From the NCBI GenBank assembly GCA_959347315.1, contig OY365817.1, positions 188,501 to 252,500 of the forward strand: a DNA stretch of 64,000 nucleotides. The letters run 5' to 3'. Origin of the DNA: Bimastos eiseni (lineage: Eukaryota > Annelida > Clitellata > Crassiclitellata > Lumbricidae). Positions 49,440-61,600 of the stretch are shown here, piece after piece; positions within the stretch are counted from its first letter, which is position 1; each line of letters starts with the position of its first letter. The notes beneath the pieces were generated by a model that saw only the letters and a program-made list of their open reading frames with translations, was not told the origin of the DNA and searched no databases. The translations under genes and the position numbers were made by a program.

Positions 49440-49760
49440 TGACAATTTTGCCCTAAATCAAAGTAATTTGTCATTCGTAATTCAATTACATTTCTGCCTG
49501 TAATTTGAAATTAATTTGTAATATGTAATTTAATAACATGTTCACTAGTAATTGGTCATTTGTAATTCAGCTACAAATCAGCCTGTAATTTGCCCATCCC
49601 TCATAACAATAGGTGGAATTATTATATTAAGCTAGAGATCGTCACATTTAGTTAAAGTTTAGTTGTGTGCCTGCTATGTGTGTGCGTGTGCGTGTGTATG
49701 TTGGTTTGTATGGTTGTGTATGTGTGTATTAAATATGTAATCTATTTGTGTGTAATGTAT
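49440..49760. repeat. TGTAATT-rich and GTGTGC simple-sequence patches
   Basis: Words such as TTTGTAATTCAATTACA, TGTAATTTGAAATTA and TGTAATTTAATAAC recur within 49450-49595, ending GCCCATCCCTC, which looks like the end of a decayed MITE. A GTGTGTGCGTG microsatellite follows at about 49675-49755. Confidence 0.5.
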
Positions 49761-50281
49761 GTAATGTGAATTTTCAACAATTTCTCAGTGCCCACCAAGG
49801 TCACGTAAGGGTGACTGGCTTATTCGATCACCGGCGCTGTGTATGTCAATCAGTGGCTATGTTAGTGTATATAATTATCTGCAGGTCTCTCAACCTCCAA
49901 CACTGTTCATGCTCTTGGAATGCCAGTCCGAATCTTGTATTCAGTAGGAGGGAGACCCTAATCATCTTTGCTAGAACACAGCGTCATTAACAGCAACCTT
50001 GGAAACCAGAATGATGACGTGGACAGAGGCGGCGATCTCCTTCGACAGGTGAGGGACACTCAATGAGAGGGGTTGGAAATGTGGGGGGACACATGTATAA
50101 CGTGTTTAAAGTCTGTAAAAGGTGGGGGGACTTGTCCCCTTAACTTCCCCCGGAATCGCCGCCCCTAGATGTGGATACTGTTGACTTTGGATTATTGTTA
50201 CAGGATGGATAGATGCCACGATTGGTTTCTGGTTGCTGATGTTGGCCTCTGTTGCTGCAACTCTTAGCGTTCCACCTAAAT

Positions 50282-51285
50282 CGGTTAAACGTAGGCATGA
50301 TCAAATGTCGAGGGATTACGTAGGCCTAAGTGATGAAGGGTCGCGTGATGTATAGACATCAGGGAGTGTATTTCAAACTGTACTCCTTGCAAAGTTCAGA
50401 TGCACACAGACAAATCCTTCGGTCGTCGTTCCATTGTGTCCCGAATCCTCCGTTCTCTATCACTCATGCCCTCGTTCCGTTCTGTTCCAAGCTCAAAACC
50501 CAACGGCCCTCTTTGTCTCCTAACTAAACCATATCTTCCTTCACCTTGGCCTATCATGAGTGACGGCATCAATTAAATTCTAAGTAGTTTCATCATAATT
50601 ATATAAAACGTTATAATTGGTAGAACGCTAACTGCGCAATTATGAGGATGGGGAAAACCCTGACGGTGCAATGCGACACACCTCTTCCTCCCATTCCTTA
50701 GTCCTTCATCTCATCCTAAGGCCAAGTTCATTACTAATGTCTGGGAATTCAACTTACATCAAATTGTGCTCCTGCGTTTGTATAGACATCATTTTCTACT
50801 TTGTGATACTTTTTACATGAGATGCTTCAGATGAGAACCATCTGGTGATAGGTTTAGATGGTCGCCTGTAGCAAGTCTGAATTGGAGCGATTTTGTTCAA
50901 GGTCAGTGATGCTATTCGTAGACGGAACATCGGCTGAGACACCTTGATCCAATTGACCCATCGACCGATCATAATTTTTGAAGGATTGCTTCATAATGGA
51001 ATAGATCTGATTCGACTCACTTCGACCAGATTCGAATGCATTGGATAAGATTGGGCTGAACTGAAAGTGATTAAGTATGCTGCACTTCATTGGACTCATT
51101 TCTAATTACGGGCGAAATCTGAACTGCCACAAGAAGACTTTAGAATCTCATGTCTCGCATTAACTTAATCTTATGCAGAACGTTCATTTCTCAAGGAACA
51201 ACGCGTCAACACTGTACTTCCAAATTCTTCATGTCTCTCTCTCTGTCTCTCTCTGCCTCTCTGCCTGTCTGTCTTTGTATGTCTG

Positions 51286-51330
<45 letters not shown>

Positions 51331-52107
51331 ATATGCGTGTTTACAAGAAAATAGCAACTAAAAGACTTTTTAACGACGAGGGTGTTGCATAACATAAGGC
51401 ATAACCGATGACGCTGATCCTTATAGGGTTAAGACCAGTGGAAAAGTTTCATGCACAGATAAATGAAAGTCAATTATTTGGAATGTAGTCGTCGAAAGAA
51501 CATCGGCTAATTGGTAATATTGGTTATATTTGGTAATTGGTAAAATTGGTAATAGATCCAATTTTGAGCAATCTACCGGATATTGAAAGACTGCTTCAGA
51601 GTGAGGTTGATCTAATTCTACCGAATGCAAATACATTGGATAAGATTGGGCTGAACTGAAAGTGAGTAAGTATGCTGCATTTCATTGGATTCATTTATAA
51701 TTATGGGAGAACTATGAACTGCCACAATGAGGCATTAGGATCTCATGTCTCGCATTAATCTTATGCAAAACGTTCATTTCTCAAGGAAAAACGCGTCAAC
51801 ACTGTACTTCCAAATTCTTCATGTCTCTCTCTGCCTCTCTCTGCCTGCCTGTCTGCCTTTGTCTGTTTGTCTGTCTGTCTGTCTCTCTCTCTCTATATAT
51901 ATATATGATTGTATGTGCGTGTTTACAAGAAAATAGCAACTAAAATTTGCATCCTTTTCTTTTCTTTTTGTTAGTTATCTTAGGCGTAGGCAGCATGATC
52001 AAATGTCGCGTGATGAAGGATCTCGTGATAGACATATTAAGTAACTGTAGTTAAACTGTTCTCCTTCCAAAGTTCCATATGCACACAGACAACTATGATA
52101 ACAATCT
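50282..52107. repeat. local segmental duplications with TCTC microsatellites
   Basis: ATTGGATAAGATTGGGCTG at 51040 recurs at 51635, and the similarity spans roughly 50870-51360 versus 51424-51960, offset about 595 bp. Both copies run into TCTCTCTG microsatellites and share ATATATGCGTGTTTACAAGAAAATAGC-like ends. A third pair links GCATGATCAAATGTCG at 50295 and 51993 (offset 1698). No coding was found. Confidence 0.8.
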
Positions 52108-52226
52108 CCATGGACTCATCGCCCGTAGACCTGTGTCGGATACCTTTCTAGCCACTTCTCTCCACACCGTCATTTAACTTGTGGGGACTTGTTCCACCCC
52201 ATTCTTCAAAGTCATCTGCCATTCCC
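52108..52226. repeat. 119-bp dispersed repeat, copy 2
   Basis: Second copy of the repeat at 43054-43172, same orientation. It sits directly against the LINE remnant that follows, so it may be a LINE-associated segment. Confidence 0.85.
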
Positions 52227-53130
52227 ATAAAAAACAGCAAAGGTAGAAACTTTGTATGTCACAAAAGGTAATGGGATTGAGTGATTAGGGAAGGAAGATA
52301 AAGGCAACGAGAACACACAGTGAAGAAAATAATTATAGAAAGGTACAAGAAGACAGCATGAGAAATAAAAACGAAGGCAAAACTTTGCAAAGAGCAATGG
52401 CTGGAAGAAAGAGAACAGTAAAAGAAACCAATATCCTCCCAATCCTATTAAGGCATTGAATGAAATTAGCGGAGCCATCAACCTAAGAGTGCCAACAATT
52501 AAAGACAAAAATAGTAAGCTGCTGGATGACAGGACTGATACAAAACACTGTATTGTCATGTAAGCGTGACATGTGTGCAAACTTTCAGATCTGTAGGTCG
52601 ACGGGAACATACCGAAAAAAGAGTTGAAAGAACTCCGAAGAACCGACGAACCGACATTCCATTCATGACAAACTTGCCAAGCGTTAAAAAAGCGGGTATA
52701 AAAGGAAAGTTACCAGGATAGTATCACTCAGAAAAGATGCAAACCACAATGGAATGTTCACCCTAAATGATGCACATGCTGTACAACAAGATGTATCAAG
52801 AAAAAAATGTTCAGTTGACTGTGCATTTAGAACATTATTTCATTCTGAGTCTGAACCTTCTGCCAGTTCCTACAGTTTGATATAATGATAAGAGAGAATG
52901 CAGTAATTATCGAGGTATCAATCAGTCTGTTGAGTTTTCTTGGAAAAGCGGCGCATAACACTGTCAAAGGATATCATCGCGAGTGCAGAAAGTTGAAGCT
53001 GCCTTCTCACGTGTCGCAAATCGCATCCTTTACCAATATTTACGCTTAATTGAGAATTAACTGACAATGCAAGACCCTGTTTCAGGTTTTAGGGCTACGC
53101 ATGATTCCTGCTATTTTTCATTTACAATGT
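52227..53130 (+). pseudogene. heavily decayed non-LTR retrotransposon RT
   Basis: Short islands line up with a LINE protein: NPIKALNEISGAINLRVPTI followed by KDKNSKLLDD (the region before the RT core), and RECSNYRGI, which needs a frameshift to continue into SLLSFLGKAAHNTV. DPVSGFRATHDSC follows, where intact elements have QCGFR-x-GR. Frames are broken repeatedly and the catalytic part is gone. Group resembles RTE-like elements; confidence is limited by the small islands. Confidence 0.55.
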
Positions 53131-53495
53131 TTCTTCAGGATGTAGCCTTAGCAGGATTTATGGCAGAGCTTATCATAAAAATAGTGAAGGAAACTAGAAT
53201 GCCTGAAACGTGGAAACTCAATGGCGGTTGCCATGAAGCCTAATCTGGATGTCGATAAATGATTTCTCAACGCAATCCACTCCTTTGATGTCTTTGAATT
53301 GAAGTTACAGTCAAAGAGATTACTACTATATAATAGATATGTAAAAGTCAAGAGTTAATTTATTTTCTTATACTGACTGTCGAACGAGTAAATGTGCTGC
53401 TTAAGATGTGATCTATAACTATTTACCCGGCTGCTAAAAGCAACAAAGATTAAGACGAATAGTTAATTATTCATTTATTTGACGTATAAACCAGA

Positions 53496-53834
53496 ATGGA
53501 GTCGTTATTGAAGTGGCCGGACTACTTGATTCTGGTCGGTTTTCTGGTCACCTCGCTGGCCATTGGACTGTATCATTCACTGACTGGAGGCAGACAAAAG
53601 ACGATAGAGGAATTCATGATGGCTGACCGAAGTCTTCAGGTTCTTCCCACAGCCATTTCATTGCTTGTTTCCAACCAGTCAGCCATCTTGGTGCTTGGAA
53701 TGACTGCGGAGATGTATAGCTACGGAGTTCAGAAGATGATTTTCGGCGGACTTGGCTTTGCTATCAATGCAATTCTTGTCGTGAGAATAATCATTCCTTG
53801 GCTCTATCCTCTGCAATTAGTCAGTGTAAACGAA
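53496..53834 (+). CDS. SLC5-like exon 1 (residues 1-113)
   Basis: The ATG sits in a strong context (A at -3, G at +4). It encodes a short cytosolic or outer start, then hydrophobic helices at about residues 9-29, 50-75 and 82-106, with the EEFMMADRS linker between the first two. It ends GAA|GTAAGT in phase 0. The start is probable because the first helix begins a few residues later, as in relatives. Confidence 0.88.
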
Positions 53835-55638
53835 GTAAGTCGTAACTCTGTTTTTTCGAAGTTAACCGCTATGAAACATTTTGTGACGCAAACACTACAA
53901 CTTCGTGAGGCTAATAGCATAATTTATAGTATTGAATCCTGGCATAATTATTTGCAGTGTTTTGCGATATTTTATAAAAGGATAGAATCTATAAGTGTAT
54001 CTGCGACGTTGATGATATTGAGTGACCAGAGAACGAAGCTTGTGAAATATACCGTCCTAGTATAGTATACTTCCAAGTTCCAATAAAATTGTCTTAATTG
54101 GAGCCGCAGAATAACCGTGGACAACGAACGTAAGAAGTTGCTGTGCTATTCTCATGATCCTAACTGCTATTGCAACGTGTTTTAATTTTAATCTGTAACC
54201 AACTGAAATGTGAGAGCTTAAATAATATATCTTCTGAAGAACTGACTCTTATTATAATGATATGTGCTTTCTCTTCATTCAATAATGGTTTCTAATGTCT
54301 TAGATGAAACCCTTAAAATTCAGAAACTTTTTTAAGAGCAGCTGTCTTCTCCAATTTTTCGTGAATCTGAACACATTTTGAAGAAGTGAACTTAAAATTA
54401 ATCTAGGATTTTCTGTTTCGTTGGTGATGTAATTGCTACATGTGCACTATGCCTTTCTATTCTGACTCAATTTACGACGAGATGCATTCGGCTTGAAATA
54501 TATTTTCAGTATTTCTATATGAGATTTGGTTCGAACTCGGTGAGACTTTGTGCCAGTTTGATGGGAATGCTAAGTTCGGTAAGTACATTATTCTGTTAAG
54601 ACTGGTAGAGCGTATAATTATTGCATGTGCTTGTTCAGAATCATGACATCACCATTTATTTTCAGATGAGCGTTGCTGTTCGCAATTTTGTATGTGATGT
54701 ATCACTGGCAATACAGTTCTTCAATATGATAATGATAATTATGGAAGAGGCCATGCTATTGACGCAGTTTATGGCCTGCATTTTCAGCCAGAAACACAGG
54801 AATATAACTAATTTATTAAAGACATCAACTGACTAGGCCAGGATTAAGGTATACGAGATGAACTGAAATATGGAATATAACTCAGCTCAAAATAATAGAA
54901 TACATGTATGCAATGACTATTTTCAAACGGTATTATTAAACTACATAAGAACCTTCTATATGAACTACTCAGCATCTTTCTGTTTCTATTCCGCAAAGGC
55001 TTAGATGCCTGTTCCATTTCCCCCAGTTTGTTCCATCGTTTAGCCTACTTTAGTGAATTGGGACGGTAACGTCTCTGGTGAGTCTGTCGTCAAGTGGCGC
55101 TATATATAAAATTTATAACATTTAAAGGTACGTACAGGAAATTAGATTCAGAATGGCAACATAAACCTCATCACCATTTCATCAAAGGTTTAGTTACGAG
55201 TATGGTAATTGTGGTGGAACTGGAAGAGGTGGTGGTGGTATTATAAAGGAATCCTCCGCGATGTACGCGCCTGCTGAGGAAGGACTAACTATCAAGTTAA
55301 TTAGGACATAAGTGCACCTTCCTCAGGTGCACTTGTGGACTAGACACTTGTCTTGTATCATGTGCTTGGTTATGCAGACTTGTCGGGACTTATCATCTCT
55401 GCCAAGAAGTCATTGACAAAGATCAAATCTCAAAATGTCTCTTGTTTTTGCACTTAAGACGAGTACACTTGTCTACACTATCGTTGGAATGGTAAGATAT
55501 TAAGAGAGGCACTGGCCAAATGACTTTATATGCCGAGCATTAAAAATACGAAGTCACTGACATTTCTTGCCCATTTCTGTCTATCGGGTTAGATCACTTA
55601 ACTGTTGCAAGCAGCGTAATATGAAAGTGTGGATGATT

Positions 55639-55674
<36 letters not shown>

Positions 55675-58600
55675 ACGCCATATGACAATGCTAGGCAGTA
55701 TTTGCGCCTAACTACTATAAAGTAACTACATCTGTACAAACTACATTTCATATTCTACAAATGTAGGTCACTGTTCTAAAAAAGCAGCCTCGATGCGTCT
55801 TAGTTTAAAAAATTCAGTAAATAGTCTACTGTTCTTACTACTTCTTCAGCAAGACAGATCTTAAGCGTGAAGCTAAGTTTAGTAGGACAGCATTATTGAG
55901 ATTCTTAGATTAATTCGCAAGTTTTTGATTCTGGTGAGTTTCGTCGTTAGTTGCGCTACATAAATCCACAATAACGATTATTACGATTAATACGCTCAGT
56001 ATTACAGACAAGAGACAATGCATGCGTAGGCCCTACTCAGCTAATTACTTGGTAAACATTCATATTGTCTCAAAGTAGAAAGAAAACTAGTCACACTCAC
56101 TTTCAAGTAGGCTACTAAATGTTCATCACTGTCTGTTAATTTATCTATTGCTGCATTTAATGCGATCCTGGCGAAAGTGAAAAACATTCAGCCAGTGGTC
56201 AAATTATGACAGAATCAATTTAAAGGTTAATAGGACTAGGTGAAATCATTCGACAGTGACACGGATTTGCGCATCATACAAGTCTTAAACACGATATCCG
56301 TAAATTACATTTTAAGCTTAACTCACCAGGAAGCAGATAAACCGCTGACATAGCAGTAGGTTACAATTTCTACCAGTTGTTTTAAGTAAATGCTTCTGCA
56401 CAATATTAAGCAAAGAATTTCAACATATAGCAACAGAAAGCGAGACCAGGATGCATCATTGACCAGTTACAAATCGCTTCTTCGAGATACCCAATGCTTC
56501 CTTGATTCGTAGGGTTTTCATTCAAAGACTTCTAACATTTCCCTTTCTCATTCTTGTAGTTAAGAAACCTGTGCTTCCTTTTAGATCATCTACATGGGCG
56601 TCTCGATGTTGGCGCCATCAGCGGCCTTGGAATCCGGTCGGTTGATAAACTGTTAACACAAAATAATATACCTCATAAATCACATTAAATAAGTAAGTAT
56701 GCAGATGATGTATGCATGGGCTAAAGACTCGAGCATATTTGAACGGTTACCTAACGCGCTTGTGTATCTGACAGTTAAAATGTTGCAATGCATTGTCAAA
56801 AATTTGGTGGGCACAATTATTATTTGTAGAATTCCTTCTGAGAAGTTCGTGAATGAATAATATTAGTCTATGACATTCAAAAATGACTTTTAAACAAAGT
56901 GAAGCAATGAGCCGTAATATCTCGATTGATATTATCCAAATCATTGCTGTTCTTGAATGTGGTTTTGCCTAAAAGCATCCATTGGTTGAGTGAGACCTTT
57001 ATTCGCTTAGGTCGACTGGTGATGTGTATTGTGTAGCTTAAGCTTATACTTGTTCTTGTGTATAATTATTTGATACAGTTACCGGGTTTCCACTGATGTT
57101 GTCAATTCCCATAATGTCCGTGGTTTGTGTGGCGTATACGGCTCTGGTAAGTGCAACCGTCGTTCAGGCAATAAACACAGACAATATTCCCTGTCTTAGA
57201 CGTGTAACAACATTTCTCAGCAGTTCAATGTTGACGTTTTCAGCATCTCAATCAAGTCGCGCGATTGCATTGTCATAGCGAGCGTTCAGATTTAATTAAT
57301 CTTAGAGACATTTGCAATGCTTTCAATGCGATGAATGACTTGCATGTAGGAGCGGCCACGTTATAATTATTTCAACGATATTCTAAACCAAAGCCAGGAT
57401 CCTCGTCTGGAAGTTCTGCATTGCAAAAGTTGCAATAAGGGTAAGCGTGCCACTAAATTGGTACAATAGATGTCGCGAAGTGGTACGCGAACATTATTAA
57501 ATAAAATTGACCTTCAATTACATTGTCTAAAAATTAGTCCGAACTTCGAAATGGTAAAAATTGCAATTTTATTGTCTTTGTTGTGTAAGACATTCGACTG
57601 GAGCTCCGATGCAGACCATGTAACATGTTACGATTAAAAATTAATCTTCCAAATAATTAATTGCAATGGGACTAAACCCCGCCTGTTGCTCTGATATAAC
57701 TTCTGCTATTGTTTCGCCAACTGTCAAATCGTACCTGATGGTTGGGCAGAATCAAATAAAGTTTGAAAACATGTGCTGCATGAGGGTAGAGAGGTCCGTG
57801 TATTGATTGTTGACAAATCATGATGCTTACACGCAGATGGGCATTGTTGAATTTTAATTTTAATTGTTTAGGCATTCATCGTTATCATTACATTTTGAAT
57901 GTTATGCAGAGCATGTAATTTATACTGGCCTACACCCTAAAATGCTCACTTCCCCCCTAGCTGTATGTGGATGGATGGAAGATATTTGAGGTAGGGTCGG
58001 TGGGAGAGGACGACAATATTATAACCTGCTACTCAACTAATTGCAATGCATTGGATTGTGTGAAGGGTGGAATGCGAGCGGTGATATGGACAGCTGTCTT
58101 CCAGTTTCTCACAATGGTTGGAGGAATGGTTGCTGTGTGCATTCAGGTATGGTCAGTAACAGTGCTTCCTGGGTTTTGCTATTGTTATCACTACGTTGAT
58201 TTCATATCGTACAGATCTATAACTTAACCTTAGTTAGATCTACACGTATAGGCCTACAGCTCCTTAAAGTTGCGTGCATAAATATATCCACCGTAGCCTG
58301 GTGTCTGGCCTCTCTGGTCTGTTGATTTTTTATTGCGTTCCTAGTAGAAGCAATTATCAACTGATGTCTTGGACAATAATATGATGAAGGAACTTTAGGA
58401 GTCATTACTTTTGATATGATTAGAATCATTCAGGTCACAGTGATAGCTGGGCGTGCCACAAGCACGACGTTTGAGCAGATTATGCTTTAATTGTGAGTCC
58501 AATTTACTCTAGTAGTGTAGCGAATAATAGCCTTATCAAAACTGACTGTTTATTACACTTAATTAATTATGATAGATTATTTATGATAGATAATGGATTA

Positions 58601-61600
58601 TTTATAATTAATTATAATACATTATTATATAAGCTAATTAATTTACAATGGCGTTTAAGTTAATCAAAGTGGCACTTACATGAAATATTAAGAAATTAAT
58701 GCCACCGCAGTGCATTATGCATGTGATTAACGATACATGGCCTACAATCATCGCATATATATATATACATGTATACATGAACATAAAATTGTGTATATAC
58801 GATAAGTCCGCCATATTTGTGGCGATATATACGGTGAAGCGTGGGAAACCCCTCTCCCAACGCAAAAGCTCTCAACGGATTTCTACAAATCCCATAAGTT
58901 ATACAGGCTGGGTATGAATCGATGAAAAACTCAAAATATAGTTTTAAAATGTAACAAAATTCCTGGCTAGCCAAACCCGGGCAGAATAAACTGCAGCCCG
59001 GGCACTGCCCGTAATTGCCCGGACATGGTTACGCCACTGCCTGCCGCTGATCAGTTTGCCAAGCGATTCGTAAGAAGAAATCCATTGGTAGTCGTTCAAC
59101 TCGTGAATTTGAACGTTACCGGTGATACATCATTCGAACTGCGTCCATTTTGTCGTTTGGAATTGCTTTCTACGCTTCGACGAGTTACCGACGTTGACTT
59201 TGCAGAAGATTATATCTGGAAGAGGAGAAATTCTGCGCTTCAACTACTTACCTACACGTCTGCCGTACAGATTAGACTTTATGGTGACGAGGAGCAGGGG
59301 CTTCTATAAACATGTCGGTGGAAACAGACTGCTTCCAATATTTCCTTGGGGGGAATAACATTCAGTAACCAGAGGGATTAATTAATTAAATTAATTAAGT
59401 TATTGTTAAAACAACCATTTATTAAATTAATTAGTTAGACAGTTCAGGAATACAGCTTTGTGAATTGCTTCTTTATTTATTGAGAGCAGCAAGTGATAGA
59501 CATTTTCTGGGTGGTGGTATAAGGTATAGCGTTCGGGGTAGTGGCGACGCTGCATGGAAGAAAAATACACAATTGCGTACCAAAAGAAAGATAAAAATCA
59601 CCAAAAATAAAATATTGCAACTAAATTTTTTTAACGAAATAAAATAAAAGAAAATACTTTACCAATTAATTAATCGAGTTTGTAAATAGAATTAAAAAAT
59701 TTCAATTTCATTAGAATATACTTTTAAATGAACATCATGCACGGACCATGCGTATTGCCTACCAAATTTTCCAAGAGTGCCGCTATTGCGTGCCAAATTT
59801 TCAAGGCCATCGCATTTTTGATTGTTTAGAAACTTGAGCATATTGTAACTTTCGTGTACAACAGACTTTGATGCAGCATAGAAGCTTTGGTGTGTTTGGC
59901 TCTTTAGGGAATTATTGTTTCTGGAGGAATCAGCAATGTCTTAACATACGCTGACAGGGAAGGACGTATGAATGTAGTCGAGTTAGTATAATTATTCCTT
60001 TTAAAAGGCGAATTTATTCCAATATTTCTCAAGAATGTTCTTCGCCAAAAAAAAATTAAAGTTTATCTTGTCTTATCTTACAACAAACTCTCAATTTCGC
60101 CATAGAATCACTGAACAGTTATTCCAAAATTACTTTCATGAATTTCATTGTTTCAAATTGCTTCGTTATTGTGTTTTAGAATAAACTCTCAATTTCGCCA
60201 TAGAATCGCTGAACAATTATTCAAAAATTACTTTCATGAAATTTCATTGTTTCAAATTGCTTCGTTATTGTGTTTTATTTAGTTCATTCATGTTTCGTTA
60301 TTTGCATTTGAAAACTATAACTTTGGTCAATAAAAGCAGGTTAATAATCGAAAGCACTATCATTGATTAAAAGTTGTTTTTAAACTGCATAATAAATTAT
60401 GATGATCCGGTTGAAAAATTTCACAAGAGCAAAATAGCCAAGAGTTACCTCTAAGGTTTTCATGGACCTTTTAATAGAATAGTCGATAATTATATTTGGA
60501 CGACTGTGGACACGTGGATTGTAAGTATAGACCCAACATCATGGTCGGTGCGGTAGGTGAGATTATTGGCAATTGTGTTACATTAAGCTATGGAAACCAC
60601 TAAAAACCTTGCACACAGGATGCGACAGATACCTTGAGTCGATTTGTGAACTTTTTCAGCTGGAGTCTCGATCCGACTGTGCGTCATACATTTTGGGCGA
60701 TCGTGATTGGTGGCGGCTTAGGGTGGATTCCTAATTACGGTTTGTCTCAGCCTGCCGTTCAACGCTTCTCGGCAACACAAAGTCTCTCCAAAGCCAAACT
60801 GTAAATATTATCACCAACGTTACGTTCATCGCGCATATAGGGGCCTATGACAATGTAAAGCTAATTCACGTGTATGCGCTTTCAAGATGCTGAAATGAGT
60901 CTCAGTTTTATTCATACATATTACATTTTAAGAATGACAAAATAATAGTGCATCATTCACGATCGTATTATAAAGAATGAGGTCCTACGATATTAGACCT
61001 TTAGGCATTGACTTCTGGTAAAGTCTCAATTTCTAAAAAGGCGATGCAAATCCATACGTTTGCTGGAAGAGTTCCTCAGTCTAGAGACACCAATAGAAAG
61101 AAACGGCGCGCAATGACTTTCTCCTACGAGGAATTGTCGGATTTAGACGGTCAGAATAAATGGGTGACCGTTCATTTCATCTCAGGTCATTTTGTCATAG
61201 ATCACTTCGTCGCATTCACTTCGTCGCATCGTGAGGGTCGGTTAGGGTCAGGGTATGCGTGTTGAGGGCCGTTTTGAGTCAGGTTATGCGTGTTAAGGGT
61301 CGTTTATGGTCAGGCTATGCGTGGTGAGGGTCAGGGTCGACAATCCTTCCTGAGTAATGGAGACAAACCCCCGGTCCTAAGTGCCAGGAAGGCAAGATAT
61401 TCCCCCTTAAGACGCAAAAATTCCCCCTACCTGAAATTGGAGGTATTTGTCTCCGAACCCCCCTACCTGGACGCCCCTGGTGAGGGTTGTTAGGGTCAGA
61501 GTATGCGTGGCGAGGGTCGTTTAGGGTCAGGGTTAGGGTTAGTGTAACTTTTAAAATGCGACGAAATGATCTGCGACGAAATGAACGGGAACCGAATAAA

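Noticed and set aside
52212..52610. 132-codon hydrophobic membrane-like protein on the minus strand
   Set aside because: It is antisense to a recognisable LINE remnant; the hydrophobicity comes from T-rich complement.
53835..54065. Extension of the first SLC5 exon to the stop at 54065
   Set aside because: Homology ends at VNE exactly at a GTAAGT donor; what follows is intron.
61008..61265. 85-codon open frame
   Set aside because: Runs into the TSD-bounded MITE and has no domain.
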